A DNA stretch of 64,000 nucleotides. Source: Pseudomonas vancouverensis. GTDB lineage: Bacteria; Pseudomonadota; Gammaproteobacteria; Pseudomonadales; Pseudomonadaceae. The DNA is taken from assembly GCF_004348895.1 (NCBI RefSeq), contig NZ_RRZK01000005.1, positions 49,987 to 113,986 of the forward strand, given 5' to 3'. Positions 1-5,999 of the stretch are shown piece by piece. The notes beneath the pieces were generated by a model. It was not told the DNA's origin. It worked only from the letters and a program-made list of their open reading frames with translations, and ran no database searches. Both the position numbers and the translations under genes were made by a program. Within the stretch, counting starts at the first letter, position 1. Each line of letters begins with the position of its first letter.

Positions 1-90
1 CGCCAACGACGCATTCGTCATGCACTTCGATGGTGGCGGTCAGTACAGCTTCGGCAAGGTCATCGAGCTCCGCGTCCGCCCCGTCCGCAG
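1..90 (+). repeat. DGR variable repeat (VR)
   Basis: This stretch aligns without gaps to 699-788 (offset 698). Of 90 aligned positions 15 differ: VR positions 8, 17, 18, 23, 33, 38, 39, 44, 48, 50, 51, 54, 59, 60 and 63. In all 15 the template copy has A, and VR has G, T or C. None of the 60 non-A template positions differs. Eleven codons of the target are changed. The GC-rich 3' end (about 64-90) is unchanged and would serve as the initiation-of-mutagenic-homing region. The left limit may lie outside the window. Confidence 0.95.
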
Positions 91-106
91 TCAATTGATT
101 GATTAA
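1..106 (+). CDS. DGR target protein, C-terminal end (partial)
   Basis: Only the last 34 complete codons are inside the window; the reading frame enters at base 2 and stops at TAA 104-106. The C-terminus reads ...ELRVRPVR followed by SQLID, which resembles the end of DUF1566/Lcl-type C-type-lectin-fold domains. Such domains are the usual variable proteins of diversity-generating retroelements. Bases 1-90 are nearly identical to a second copy at 699-788, and every difference lies on an adenine of that copy. The gene is therefore called as the diversified target. In phages the target is often a tail-tip or receptor-binding protein, but the body of this gene is outside the window, so its role here is an inference. 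Confidence 0.85.
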   Translation, partial: ANDAFVMHFDGGGQYSFGKVIELRVRPVRSQLID

Positions 107-120
107 TTCGTTTATTTAAT

Positions 121-138
121 CCGGCCGCTTGCGGCCGG
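121..138 (+). other. Perfect hairpin downstream of VR, before avd
   Basis: CCGGCCGC and GCGGCCGG form a perfect 8-bp inverted repeat with a TT loop (or 7 bp with a CTTG loop), 15 bases after the target stop codon and 30 bases after VR. In the Bordetella phage BPP-1 DGR, a hairpin or cruciform of similar stem length just 3' of VR stimulates retrohoming. There is no T-run, so it is a poor terminator. Similar hairpins stand before other genes of this island, so it may instead be a translation leader element. Confidence 0.7.
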
Positions 139-159
139 TTGCTCTTGGAGAGCGCGCCC

Positions 160-516
160 ATGGCGATGCACACGGACTTGCAAATCTACAAGGCTTCGCT
201 TGGCCTGCTTCAGATGGCCACGAACCTCACCCGCAACATACCCCGAGATCTGAAGCAGTCTCTCGGGAAGCGCGTGATCGATGAGTGCATCGACGTGCTG
301 ATGTTGATTGCCCGGGCCAATTCGACCCCGGACAAGCGCCCACACCTGACCTTGTTGGTTGAAAAGGTCCAGGTGATCGAGTTCTTGATGCGGCTATTCA
401 AAGAAAGTCGATTCATCAGCGTCCCGCAGCATGCCAATGCAATAGAGGTCACAACCTCGATTGGCAAACAGGCGAATGCCTGGAAACGCTCCACCCCAAC
501 CGCGCCCGCCACCTGA
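160..516 (+). CDS. avd: DGR accessory variability determinant (Avd-like)
   Basis: This encodes a 118-residue, basic, all-helical protein. The pattern of four amphipathic helices (about residues 5-27, 30-52, 62-86 and 95-112) fits the Avd/S23-like four-helix-bundle family. Avd forms a pentamer that binds the reverse transcriptase and template RNA and is needed for template-primed cDNA synthesis in studied DGRs. The ATG at 160 is preferred because GGAG lies at 147-150; a TTG at 139 in the same frame has no such site. Position and order (VR target, avd, TR, RT) match the BPP-1 arrangement. The assignment rests on context and helical pattern more than on invariant residues. Confidence 0.82.
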   Translation: MAMHTDLQIYKASLGLLQMATNLTRNIPRDLKQSLGKRVIDECIDVLMLIARANSTPDKRPHLTLLVEKVQVIEFLMRLFKESRFISVPQHANAIEVTTSIGKQANAWKRSTPTAPAT

Positions 517-698
517 GAGTCACGGCTTTCAGGTCTGTGCGAATTGAATCTGGTCGTGCCGCTGACCTCTGGGTCACCGCCATGCGCATCAGGGATACCG
601 ACGGTCTAAAGCGTCCGCGCAGGTCCCGCGCAGTTTCCTCGCCGATCGGCTTTGCCTTCGGTGTGGCGACGTAGATAGCACGATAGGTCGCAGCGCTC

Positions 699-788
699 CG
701 CCAACAACGCATTCAACATGAACTTCGATGATGGCAATCAGAACAACAACGACAAGAACAACGAGCTCCGCGTCCGCCCCGTCCGCAG
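699..788 (+). repeat. DGR template repeat (TR)
   Basis: This is the adenine-rich copy of VR, with 30 adenines in 90 bases. It contains ten AAY codons in the register of the target, such as the AAC triplet run at 742-750. AAC codons can mutate at two positions without creating stop codons, which is typical of DGR templates. The stretch is identical to VR at all non-A positions. The region 517-698 between avd and TR has no convincing gene and is probably the 5' part of the template RNA. The 3' half of TR overlaps the first codons of the reverse transcriptase frame. Confidence 0.95.
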
Positions 789-1888
789 ATTCGACTGTTG
801 GCCCCTACCCATTCAGCGAGCTTGTTCAGGCCTACTACGACTGCCGCCGCACGAAGCGCAATAGCGCCAGCGCATTGGCCTTCGAGATGGATCTGGAAAA
901 GAACCTGATCGGACTTCACAGCGACCTGATCGCCGGCACCTACCGGCTAGGCCGCTCCATCTGCTTCGTGGTCACCAGACCGAAAGCCCGCGAGGTTTGG
1001 GCGGCAGCGTTCCGGGATCGCGTCGTCCACCACCTGCTGTACAACCGTGTGGCACCGCGCTTCTACGCCAGCTTCATAGCGGACAGTTGTGCATGCATTC
1101 CTGGGCGCGGCACGCTGTACGCAGCGAAGCGACTTGAGGCGAAGATCCGCAGCGCCAGCCAGAACTGGTCGAAGCCGATCTTCTACCTGAAGTGCGACCT
1201 GGCCAACTTCTTCGTCGCCATCGACAAAGAAGTCCTGCGCCAGCAGCTGGCCGCCAAGATCACCGAGCCATGGTGGCTGGCACTCGCTGAACAAATCCTG
1301 ATGCACGACCCTCGCGAAGACTACGAAGTACGCAGTCCGGCCCACCTGTTCAACCGGGTACCGCAGCACAAGCGACTCACCGCGCAGCCTGCCCGACTCG
1401 GCCTGCCGATCGGCAATCTTTCGTCGCAGTTCTTCGCCAACGTCTACCTCGACGCGCTGGACCAGTTCGCCAAGCACCAGCTCGGCGCCAAGCATTACGT
1501 CCGCTACGTCGATGACTTCGTGTTCCTGCATGAATCGCCGCAGCAGCTCAACCAGTGGCTGGCCCAGGTCGAAGCCTTCCTTCCCAGCCTGGGCGCCAAG
1601 CTGAACCCGACGAAGACCATCCTGCAACCGGTGGATCGAGGCGTCGATTTCGTGGGCCACGTCATCAAGCCATGGCGCCGAACAACCCGCAAGCGATCAC
1701 TGGCCCAGGCACTGAAGCGAACAGCCTCAGCGCCCGCCGAGGACCTTCGCGAAACCGCCAACAGCTACTTCGGCCTGCTCAGTCAGGCCAGCCACAGCCA
1801 GAAGCACCGCGCAGCCCTGGCAAATGTCGTGCTGAAGCGCGGCAACACGGTAAACGCGGCGCTGACCAAGACTTACGCGAAGAAATAA
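728..1888 (+). CDS. DGR-type reverse transcriptase
   Basis: This 386-residue reverse transcriptase would copy TR RNA into adenine-mutated cDNA that replaces VR. Visible motifs are motif A 'CDLANFF' with Asp157, motif B 'GLPIGNLSSQ' at 225-234 and the catalytic 'YVDD' at 260-263. The IGxxxSQ form of motif B is characteristic of DGR enzymes, where other RTs have QGxxxSP. There is no maturase or endonuclease domain, which argues against a group II intron. The start is odd: ATG 728 and 731 both lie inside TR, no good Shine-Dalgarno precedes them, and the frame is closed by TGA at 719-721. The first 20 or so residues are a Thr/Arg/Ser-rich by-product of reading TR out of register. The conserved RT fold begins near residue 28. 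Confidence 0.95.
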   Translation: MMAIRTTTTRTTSSASAPSADSTVGPYPFSELVQAYYDCRRTKRNSASALAFEMDLEKNLIGLHSDLIAGTYRLGRSICFVVTRPKAREVWAAAFRDRVVHHLLYNRVAPRFYASFIADSCACIPGRGTLYAAKRLEAKIRSASQNWSKPIFYLKCDLANFFVAIDKEVLRQQLAAKITEPWWLALAEQILMHDPREDYEVRSPAHLFNRVPQHKRLTAQPARLGLPIGNLSSQFFANVYLDALDQFAKHQLGAKHYVRYVDDFVFLHESPQQLNQWLAQVEAFLPSLGAKLNPTKTILQPVDRGVDFVGHVIKPWRRTTRKRSLAQALKRTASAPAEDLRETANSYFGLLSQASHSQKHRAALANVVLKRGNTVNAALTKTYAKK

Positions 1889-1909
1889 CCCGTCCCCTTC
1901 AACGAATCA

Positions 1910-1921
1910 CGCCAGCCGGCG
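1910..1921 (+). other. Leader hairpin before 95-aa gene
   Basis: CGCC and GGCG form a short 4-bp stem around an AGCC loop, ending 10 bases before the ATG at 1932. It is weak alone. It is listed because five other island genes have a GC-rich hairpin in the same place (121-138, 4008-4022, 5447-5460, 7235-7255, 7573-7587). Confidence 0.4.
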
Positions 1922-1931
1922 AGGATCCCCT

Positions 1932-2219
1932 ATGTCCGAAGAACAATCTCCGGCCTCCCGCGATGAGCGCCTGGTCACCCTTCCTATGTGGATCATCGAG
2001 GCTGTGCGTGCAGAAGTTCGCCTTGAGTCTCACGTCTGGTCGGACATGGCGCGGCACGTTGAGGCGTCGCTGGCTCAGGGCGAACAGGTGCTGCCCTGCG
2101 ACGTGAAGCTTCCCCCGGCCACGGTGTTCTGCAAAGGCACCAAGGTCAGCACGCTGATGCTCGGCATTCAGCAGCGGCTGAAATTCCCCGCTCACGCTCG
2201 CGAATTCGAAAAAACCTGA
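1932..2219 (+). CDS. Phage protein of unknown function, 95 aa
   Basis: The function is not recognised. It is a soluble 95-residue protein with a helical middle part (WIIEAVRAEVRLESHVWSDM...) and no membrane segment or obvious motif. The start ATG has GAGG seven bases upstream. It lies 43 bases after the reverse transcriptase and 22 bases before the cytosine methyltransferase on the same strand, so it could belong to the DGR or to the methylation module. Its position directly behind the RT makes it worth comparing with HRDC or other small helical proteins sometimes found with DGRs, but no such domain can be read here. Confidence 0.7.
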   Translation: MSEEQSPASRDERLVTLPMWIIEAVRAEVRLESHVWSDMARHVEASLAQGEQVLPCDVKLPPATVFCKGTKVSTLMLGIQQRLKFPAHAREFEKT

Positions 2220-2241
2220 ACCACTCCGCCGAGGAAGCCTT

Positions 2242-3870
2242 ATGGAAATCACTTACGGCTCGGTCTGCTCCGGCATCGAGGCGGCAACGCTTGCATGGAA
2301 GCCACTCGGCATGCGAGCCGCCTGGTTCGCCGAGATTGAGGCTTTCCCCAGCGCGGTGCTGGCCCACCATTACCCGAACACGCCGAACCTCGGCGACATG
2401 ACGAAGCTCGGGGCCCTGGTCCTGGCCGGCAAGATCGCCGCACCCGACGTACTGGTCGGCGGCACCCCATGCCAAGCGTTCAGCGTCGCCGGCATGCGCC
2501 AGGGTCTGCTCGACCCGCGCGGCGCCCTCACCATCAAATACGTGGAGCTTGCAGATGCAACTGACTATGTTCGCGCCGGCCAGCGAAAGCCCGCCTGCGT
2601 TGTCGTCTGGGAAAACGTCCCAGGTGTCCTCAGTGACAAAGGGAACGCCTTCGGATGCTTTCTTGGCGCGCTTGCTGGGGAAGACTGCGAACTGCAGCCT
2701 TCAGGGAAAAAATGGCCGAACGCTGGTTGTGTGTATGGACCCAAAAGAACAATCGCGTGGCGGGTCCTGGACGCCCAATATTTCGGACTGGCCCAACGAC
2801 GCCGCCGTGTGTTCGTTGTCGCAAGTGCTCGAGACGGATTCGATCCCACCGAGGTACTTTTTGAGCGAGAAGGCCTGCGCCGGGATACTGCGCCGCGCCG
2901 AGGCCAGGGGCAAGACGTTACCGGAACAGCTCCTTTCGGCCCTGCGCTCCAGTGCGGATGCGGAGAAGTTTTCGCCGAAGAACTCGGACCGTACGGCTGC
3001 GTAAATTGCGAAGGGGACGAAGGCCCGGCGGTCTCGATGTTCGGCGGGATACCGGCGTTCGGCGGGCACAGCCTGGTCGGCTCGATCGAGCAGGCGGCCA
3101 CCCTGACGGCCAAAGACACCCGCATGGACATGGAAAGCGAGACGTTCTTCGTCGCACCGACGCTTGCCGAGGGCGCTCGCAAGTCTGGCGGATACAGCTA
3201 CGACGATGTGCCCTGCGTTGCCGCGACACTTGATGCGAGCTACGGCCGGCTTCAAGGCTGCTCAGGCCAGGATGCGAACCACGGTCACAGCCACCTCGTA
3301 GTGCACGGAACACAAGACCCTTGCATCAGCATTGAACAAGCCCACACCCTGGGCCGAAACAACGGGCAGGAGAATGCGGTACTGGCGTTTACCCAGAACA
3401 GCCGCAGCGAGGTTCGCTACATCGGTACTGACGGGCAAGTAGTCGGAACTCTTGCCGCAGAGGCAGGTGCTCAACAGCAAAATTATATTCACTGCCGCGA
3501 CGTGGCTCAGACCATTACCAGCAATTATGGAAAGCAGTTGGACAACACGAACTCGGCGTTGGGGCCAAACATCGTTGCTGAGCTTTCGCCTACGTTGCGC
3601 TCCGGAAACATGCGCAACAACAGTAATCCGGTTACCGAGGCCGATATGTTGGTTGGTGGCCCAGCAGTTCGCCGCCTCACCCCCCGCGAGTGCGAGCGTC
3701 TCCAGGGTCAGCCCGACGACTACACGCTGATCCCTTGGCGCGGCAAGCCCGCTGCGGAATGCCCAGACGGGCCGCGCTACAAGGCGATCGGCAACAGCAA
3801 GGCCGTCACCGTCGTTCGCTGGATCGGCCAGCGGATCCTCAAGCAGATCACAGCCAGCCCATACGGATGA
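2242..3870 (+). CDS. DNA cytosine-5 methyltransferase
   Basis: This 542-residue C5-cytosine methyltransferase of phage type uses S-adenosylmethionine to methylate cytosine in a short target site, probably protecting phage DNA. The order of motifs is clear: motif I 'GSVCSGIEAATLA' near residue 5, motif IV 'GGTPCQAFSVAG' with the catalytic Cys near residue 80, motif VI 'WENV', motif VIII 'LAQRRRRVF', a long variable region (about 200-460) holding the target recognition domain, then motifs IX 'RRLTPRECERLQG' and X 'AIGNSKAV'. All key residues are intact. GAGGA precedes the ATG. No restriction endonuclease partner is visible. Another frame between 2555 and 3004 also looks coding. Confidence 0.95.
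   Translation: MEITYGSVCSGIEAATLAWKPLGMRAAWFAEIEAFPSAVLAHHYPNTPNLGDMTKLGALVLAGKIAAPDVLVGGTPCQAFSVAGMRQGLLDPRGALTIKYVELADATDYVRAGQRKPACVVVWENVPGVLSDKGNAFGCFLGALAGEDCELQPSGKKWPNAGCVYGPKRTIAWRVLDAQYFGLAQRRRRVFVVASARDGFDPTEVLFEREGLRRDTAPRRGQGQDVTGTAPFGPALQCGCGEVFAEELGPYGCVNCEGDEGPAVSMFGGIPAFGGHSLVGSIEQAATLTAKDTRMDMESETFFVAPTLAEGARKSGGYSYDDVPCVAATLDASYGRLQGCSGQDANHGHSHLVVHGTQDPCISIEQAHTLGRNNGQENAVLAFTQNSRSEVRYIGTDGQVVGTLAAEAGAQQQNYIHCRDVAQTITSNYGKQLDNTNSALGPNIVAELSPTLRSGNMRNNSNPVTEADMLVGGPAVRRLTPRECERLQGQPDDYTLIPWRGKPAAECPDGPRYKAIGNSKAVTVVRWIGQRILKQITASPYG
2555..3004 (+). CDS. Possible gene nested inside the methyltransferase gene
   Basis: In a second frame inside the cytosine methyltransferase gene lies a 149-residue frame. 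It starts with ATG 2555 and has GGAG exactly seven bases upstream. The C-terminal part (SLSQVLETDSIPPRYFLSEK, then a GILRRAEARGK segment) resembles a conserved small protein family I recall from many phages, usually encoded beside a dcm gene. It carries no recognisable catalytic motif and no membrane segment. The overlapping methyltransferase frame is also clearly real there (motif VIII), so this would be a true dual-frame overlap. Family recognition is from memory, so confidence is moderate. Confidence 0.55.
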   Translation: MQLTMFAPASESPPALSSGKTSQVSSVTKGTPSDAFLARLLGKTANCSLQGKNGRTLVVCMDPKEQSRGGSWTPNISDWPNDAAVCSLSQVLETDSIPPRYFLSEKACAGILRRAEARGKTLPEQLLSALRSSADAEKFSPKNSDRTAA

Positions 3871-3922
3871 TCGAGTCGATCAGTCCGACAACGGCAGTGA
3901 TCAGGTTTATCCATTTGTTCAT
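3848..3922 (-). CDS. Tiny hydrophobic peptide ORF, antisense (tentative)
   Basis: This 24-codon ORF encodes a hydrophobic, amphipathic peptide (MNKWINLITAVVGLIDS...) ending in GWL. GAGG lies about ten bases before the ATG on the minus strand. Its end overlaps the last 23 bases of the methyltransferase gene in antisense. Its size and single helix resemble small membrane-active or toxin-like peptides, but nothing identifies it. It may be chance. Confidence 0.25.
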   Translation of the reverse strand: MNKWINLITAVVGLIDSIIRMGWL

Positions 3923-4007
3923 TTTTTGAACCCTCAATTGGCTCTAAGAGGACAAGGACAATTCCTGTCCATGTAGAAGGCCAATTGATTCCAGCACCCT
4001 CCACCGC

Positions 4008-4022
4008 CCGGGCATGACCCGG
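4008..4022 (+). other. Leader hairpin before HNH gene
   Basis: CCGGG and CCCGG pair around a CATGA loop and end 12 bases before the ATG at 4035. AGGA of the ribosome binding site follows directly. The geometry matches the hairpins before other genes in this island. Confidence 0.5.
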
Positions 4023-4034
4023 CATAGGACTCGC

Positions 4035-4519
4035 ATGTTCAAAAATCAAGACTACCTCGTAGAGTTGCTGAGCTACGACCCTGGCAGCGGGCTGTTCACG
4101 TGGCGCGTTGACCAAGGCAGTGCGAGGGCTGGATCGGTCGCGGCAACCAAGCCACCAATGGCTACTTGGTCGTGATGGTCGACAAGAAGTACCAGAGCCT
4201 GCACCGCATGGCCTTTGCCTTCATGGGTCAGGAGGTGCCGGACTGCGTCGACCATATCAATGGTGACCGCACAGACAACCGCTGGTTGAATCTACGGGCG
4301 GCGACTGCGATCGACAACGCCAGAAACCAGCGGCTCCACCGAACAAACTCAACCGGATTGCCGGGCGTCATGTGGGATCAGCGCTCATGGTGGCGAGCAT
4401 ACGGCTATCTCGGCGGCCGCTATTTGGCACTCGGTCGATACCAATCGCTGCTCGATGCGGCGGCAGCTCGTAAATCATTCGAAAGCCAGAACGGCTACCA
4501 CTCCAACCACGGGAAATAG
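4035..4519 (+). pseudogene. HNH/AP2 endonuclease, frameshifted
   Basis: The frame opens at ATG 4035 (AGGA four bases upstream) and reads MFKNQDYLVELLSYDPGSGL..., the usual N-terminus of small phage HNH homing-type endonucleases. Near 4143 the similarity jumps to another frame. Adding one base after GCGGC would join ...RAGSVA to NQATNGYLVVMVD. The second part carries the HNH core (HRMAFAF, then DHINGDRTDNRW and NLR) and a C-terminal AP2-like DNA-binding part (GLPGVMWDQRSWWRAYGYLG). As written the first frame stops soon after the break, so the nuclease is probably inactive. The C-terminal 117 codons could still be translated from TTG 4166 or ATG 4175, but would lack part of the fold. A sequencing error cannot be excluded. 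Confidence 0.75.
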
Positions 4520-4569
4520 CCCCGTGCCCACAGAAAACCGACATGGCCCGCTGAGTTATCCGCTTGAAT

Positions 4570-4743
4570 TCATTTAGGGTCGTCGCAGCGCCGAGCTTCT
4601 CGAATGAAAAACGCACCCACAATCACGGGCAGCAGACCAAGCAAAACAATGTCCCAAGCCTTATGTTCGACCGCATTCCAGATAACTACAAACTGCAACA
4701 CTCCGCACCAAATGAAGTATTTCGTCATGTCTGAGTAAGCCAT
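4570..4743 (-). CDS. Small two-helix membrane protein, 57 aa
   Basis: This is on the strand opposite to its neighbours. The ATG at 4743 is chosen because GGAGG lies just upstream; longer versions lack it. Two hydrophobic segments (about residues 9-25 and 31-49) flank a short polar loop, followed by a charged tail ending RRCDDPK. The function is unknown. Single counter-oriented small membrane proteins in prophages are often expressed from the lysogen (superinfection exclusion, toxin or holin-like roles), but nothing in the sequence decides this. Confidence 0.65.
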   Translation of the reverse strand: MAYSDMTKYFIWCGVLQFVVIWNAVEHKAWDIVLLGLLPVIVGAFFIREARRCDDPK

Positions 4744-4801
4744 CGCTGCCCCCTCCTTCGATTTACAAAACAATTTAGCTGAGTATTGGCGAGGTATCCC
4801 C

Positions 4802-5395
4802 ATGCCCACAGAAAACAAGCCGTCCGAGCTTCATACCGAAGTGAAGCGTTACCGATTCAAAGGCGCTGCCGGAGAATACGTTTATGCCGGTGACTTCGAC
4901 CGGGTCACCGCCGAGCGTGAAGCCCTGCAGCTGCGCCTGAACGCAGCGGATCAGCGGATTGATGAGCTGACCAAGCCCCAGGGCGAGCAGGTGGCATATA
5001 TGCCGGTTGAGCGCTGCTACGACGTCCGCGCGAAGATGATCATTGCGTTCAACGAAGCCAGGAAGAGCGGCGGTGATTTGGATGACGCGCTCGATGCCGC
5101 ATACAAGTCAGCCTTGCGCTTCTCACAAAACCCGCTGGCGGCCGAGCAGCACGATCGTTCTCCAGAGGACTATGCAATTGAGCATGCCGAGTACATGGCC
5201 AAGTCAGCGGATGACGTGCTGGCGAAGTTCCAGGTGTATGGACTGGCTCTGCTCGCCGTAGATGAGGGCGTCGACGATGGCGAGGATGAGCTGCTGGAGA
5301 ATATAGGGTCCGCCCGCGGCGACCTGCAGGAGTCACTGGTGGATCTGCGCAGCATGGTCTACGAGTTTCGAAAGCGTGCCGCCAAATCCCGATAG
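4802..5395 (+). CDS. Phage protein of unknown function, 197 aa
   Basis: The function is not recognised. It is an acidic, mostly helical, soluble protein. Residues about 35-58 (VTAEREALQLRLNAADQRID) look like a short coiled coil. The middle (VERCYDVRAKMIIAFNEARKS) and the C-terminal third, rich in Asp and Glu, are helical. GAGG is seven bases before the ATG. Its N-terminus (MPTENKPSE) resembles that of the next gene (MPEENKP), which hints at a shared leader or recent exchange of start regions. It overlaps an inverted repeat at its stop codon. Confidence 0.7.
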   Translation: MPTENKPSELHTEVKRYRFKGAAGEYVYAGDFDRVTAEREALQLRLNAADQRIDELTKPQGEQVAYMPVERCYDVRAKMIIAFNEARKSGGDLDDALDAAYKSALRFSQNPLAAEQHDRSPEDYAIEHAEYMAKSADDVLAKFQVYGLALLAVDEGVDDGEDELLENIGSARGDLQESLVDLRSMVYEFRKRAAKSR

Positions 5396-5412
5396 GAGTA
5401 CATCTGTACTCC
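5395..5412 (+). other. Inverted repeat at end of 197-aa gene
   Basis: GGAGTACA and TGTACTCC form a perfect 8-bp inverted repeat with a 2-base centre, overlapping the last base of the stop codon. It is palindromic enough to be a regulator site, but there is no further support. Confidence 0.4.
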
Positions 5413-5446
5413 ACCCGCAAATCTACTCCCTCCCCCTTCAAAGTCA

Positions 5447-5460
5447 GCCGCTATAGCGGC
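5447..5460 (+). other. Leader hairpin before 148-aa gene
   Basis: This is a 14-base perfect palindrome (GCCGCTATAGCGGC) ending 12 bases before the ATG at 5473, with AAGGA between. Same position and GC-rich arms as the other island leader hairpins. Confidence 0.5.
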
Positions 5461-5472
5461 AAGGACGAAGTC

Positions 5473-5919
5473 ATGCCTGAAGAAAATAAACCGGCTTGGC
5501 CAGAGCACTACCGCTATATCGACACCATCGGGCCAGAAGGTCTTGAGGTGCACTGCATCACCTACCAGGTGATCGGTGAAACAGCGCAGTGCTACTACAT
5601 CGGCGACAAGCACACCTGCGATCTGGTCAACGGCCCGCAATACAGCTGGACCGCAGACGCAGTGAAGAAGCACCGAAAACGCGTCCTGAAGGAAGGCGGC
5701 ACCTGGGGCCGTCGCTTCGCCTACACGGATAAGGCCTTGGCGCTTCGCTCGTACAAAGCGCGCAAGTCATGGCAGCTGCGCCATGCGCAATTGTCGATGG
5801 AGCGAGCCCTGGCGGCCATTGGGTATTTCGGCAACCTCGAAGTTGAAAGCACGATCCCGGCCGGGGCCGTGACAATTCCGAGCGAATACATTCAGGGCCT
5901 GGGCTGGGGGGATTACTGA
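5473..5919 (+). CDS. Phage protein of unknown function, 148 aa
   Basis: The function is not recognised. The soluble basic protein has an N-terminal beta-rich half (HYRYIDTIGPEGLEVHCITY..., many Tyr and Cys) and a helical C-terminal half. AAGGA is seven bases before the ATG. Its stop codon overlaps the start of the following small membrane protein (TGATG), which suggests translational coupling with it and with the methyltransferase behind it. Confidence 0.75.
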   Translation: MPEENKPAWPEHYRYIDTIGPEGLEVHCITYQVIGETAQCYYIGDKHTCDLVNGPQYSWTADAVKKHRKRVLKEGGTWGRRFAYTDKALALRSYKARKSWQLRHAQLSMERALAAIGYFGNLEVESTIPAGAVTIPSEYIQGLGWGDY

Positions 5920-5999
5920 TGCTCCTGACCTGCATGGCCGTCTGCGCCCTCTTCTTCTGGCTTCCATTGGCCCTGACCATAAAGGCGGTGATCGGATGA
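5919..5999 (+). CDS. Small membrane peptide, 26 aa
   Basis: This 26-residue ORF is almost one hydrophobic segment (MLLTCMAVCALFFWLPLALT). It starts inside the stop of the gene before it (TGATG at 5917-5921) and ends inside the start of the methyltransferase gene (ATGA at 5996-5999). Both junctions are typical of coupled translation, which favours a real gene. It has no Shine-Dalgarno of its own beyond GGGG upstream. The function is unknown; it would sit in the inner membrane. Confidence 0.5.
   Translation: MLLTCMAVCALFFWLPLALTIKAVIG

Noticed and set aside
728..1888. RT as a retron or group II intron enzyme
   Set aside because: No msr/msd-type RNA or maturase/intron domains are visible, while the TR/VR pair with A-only changes and an Avd-like gene fit a DGR.
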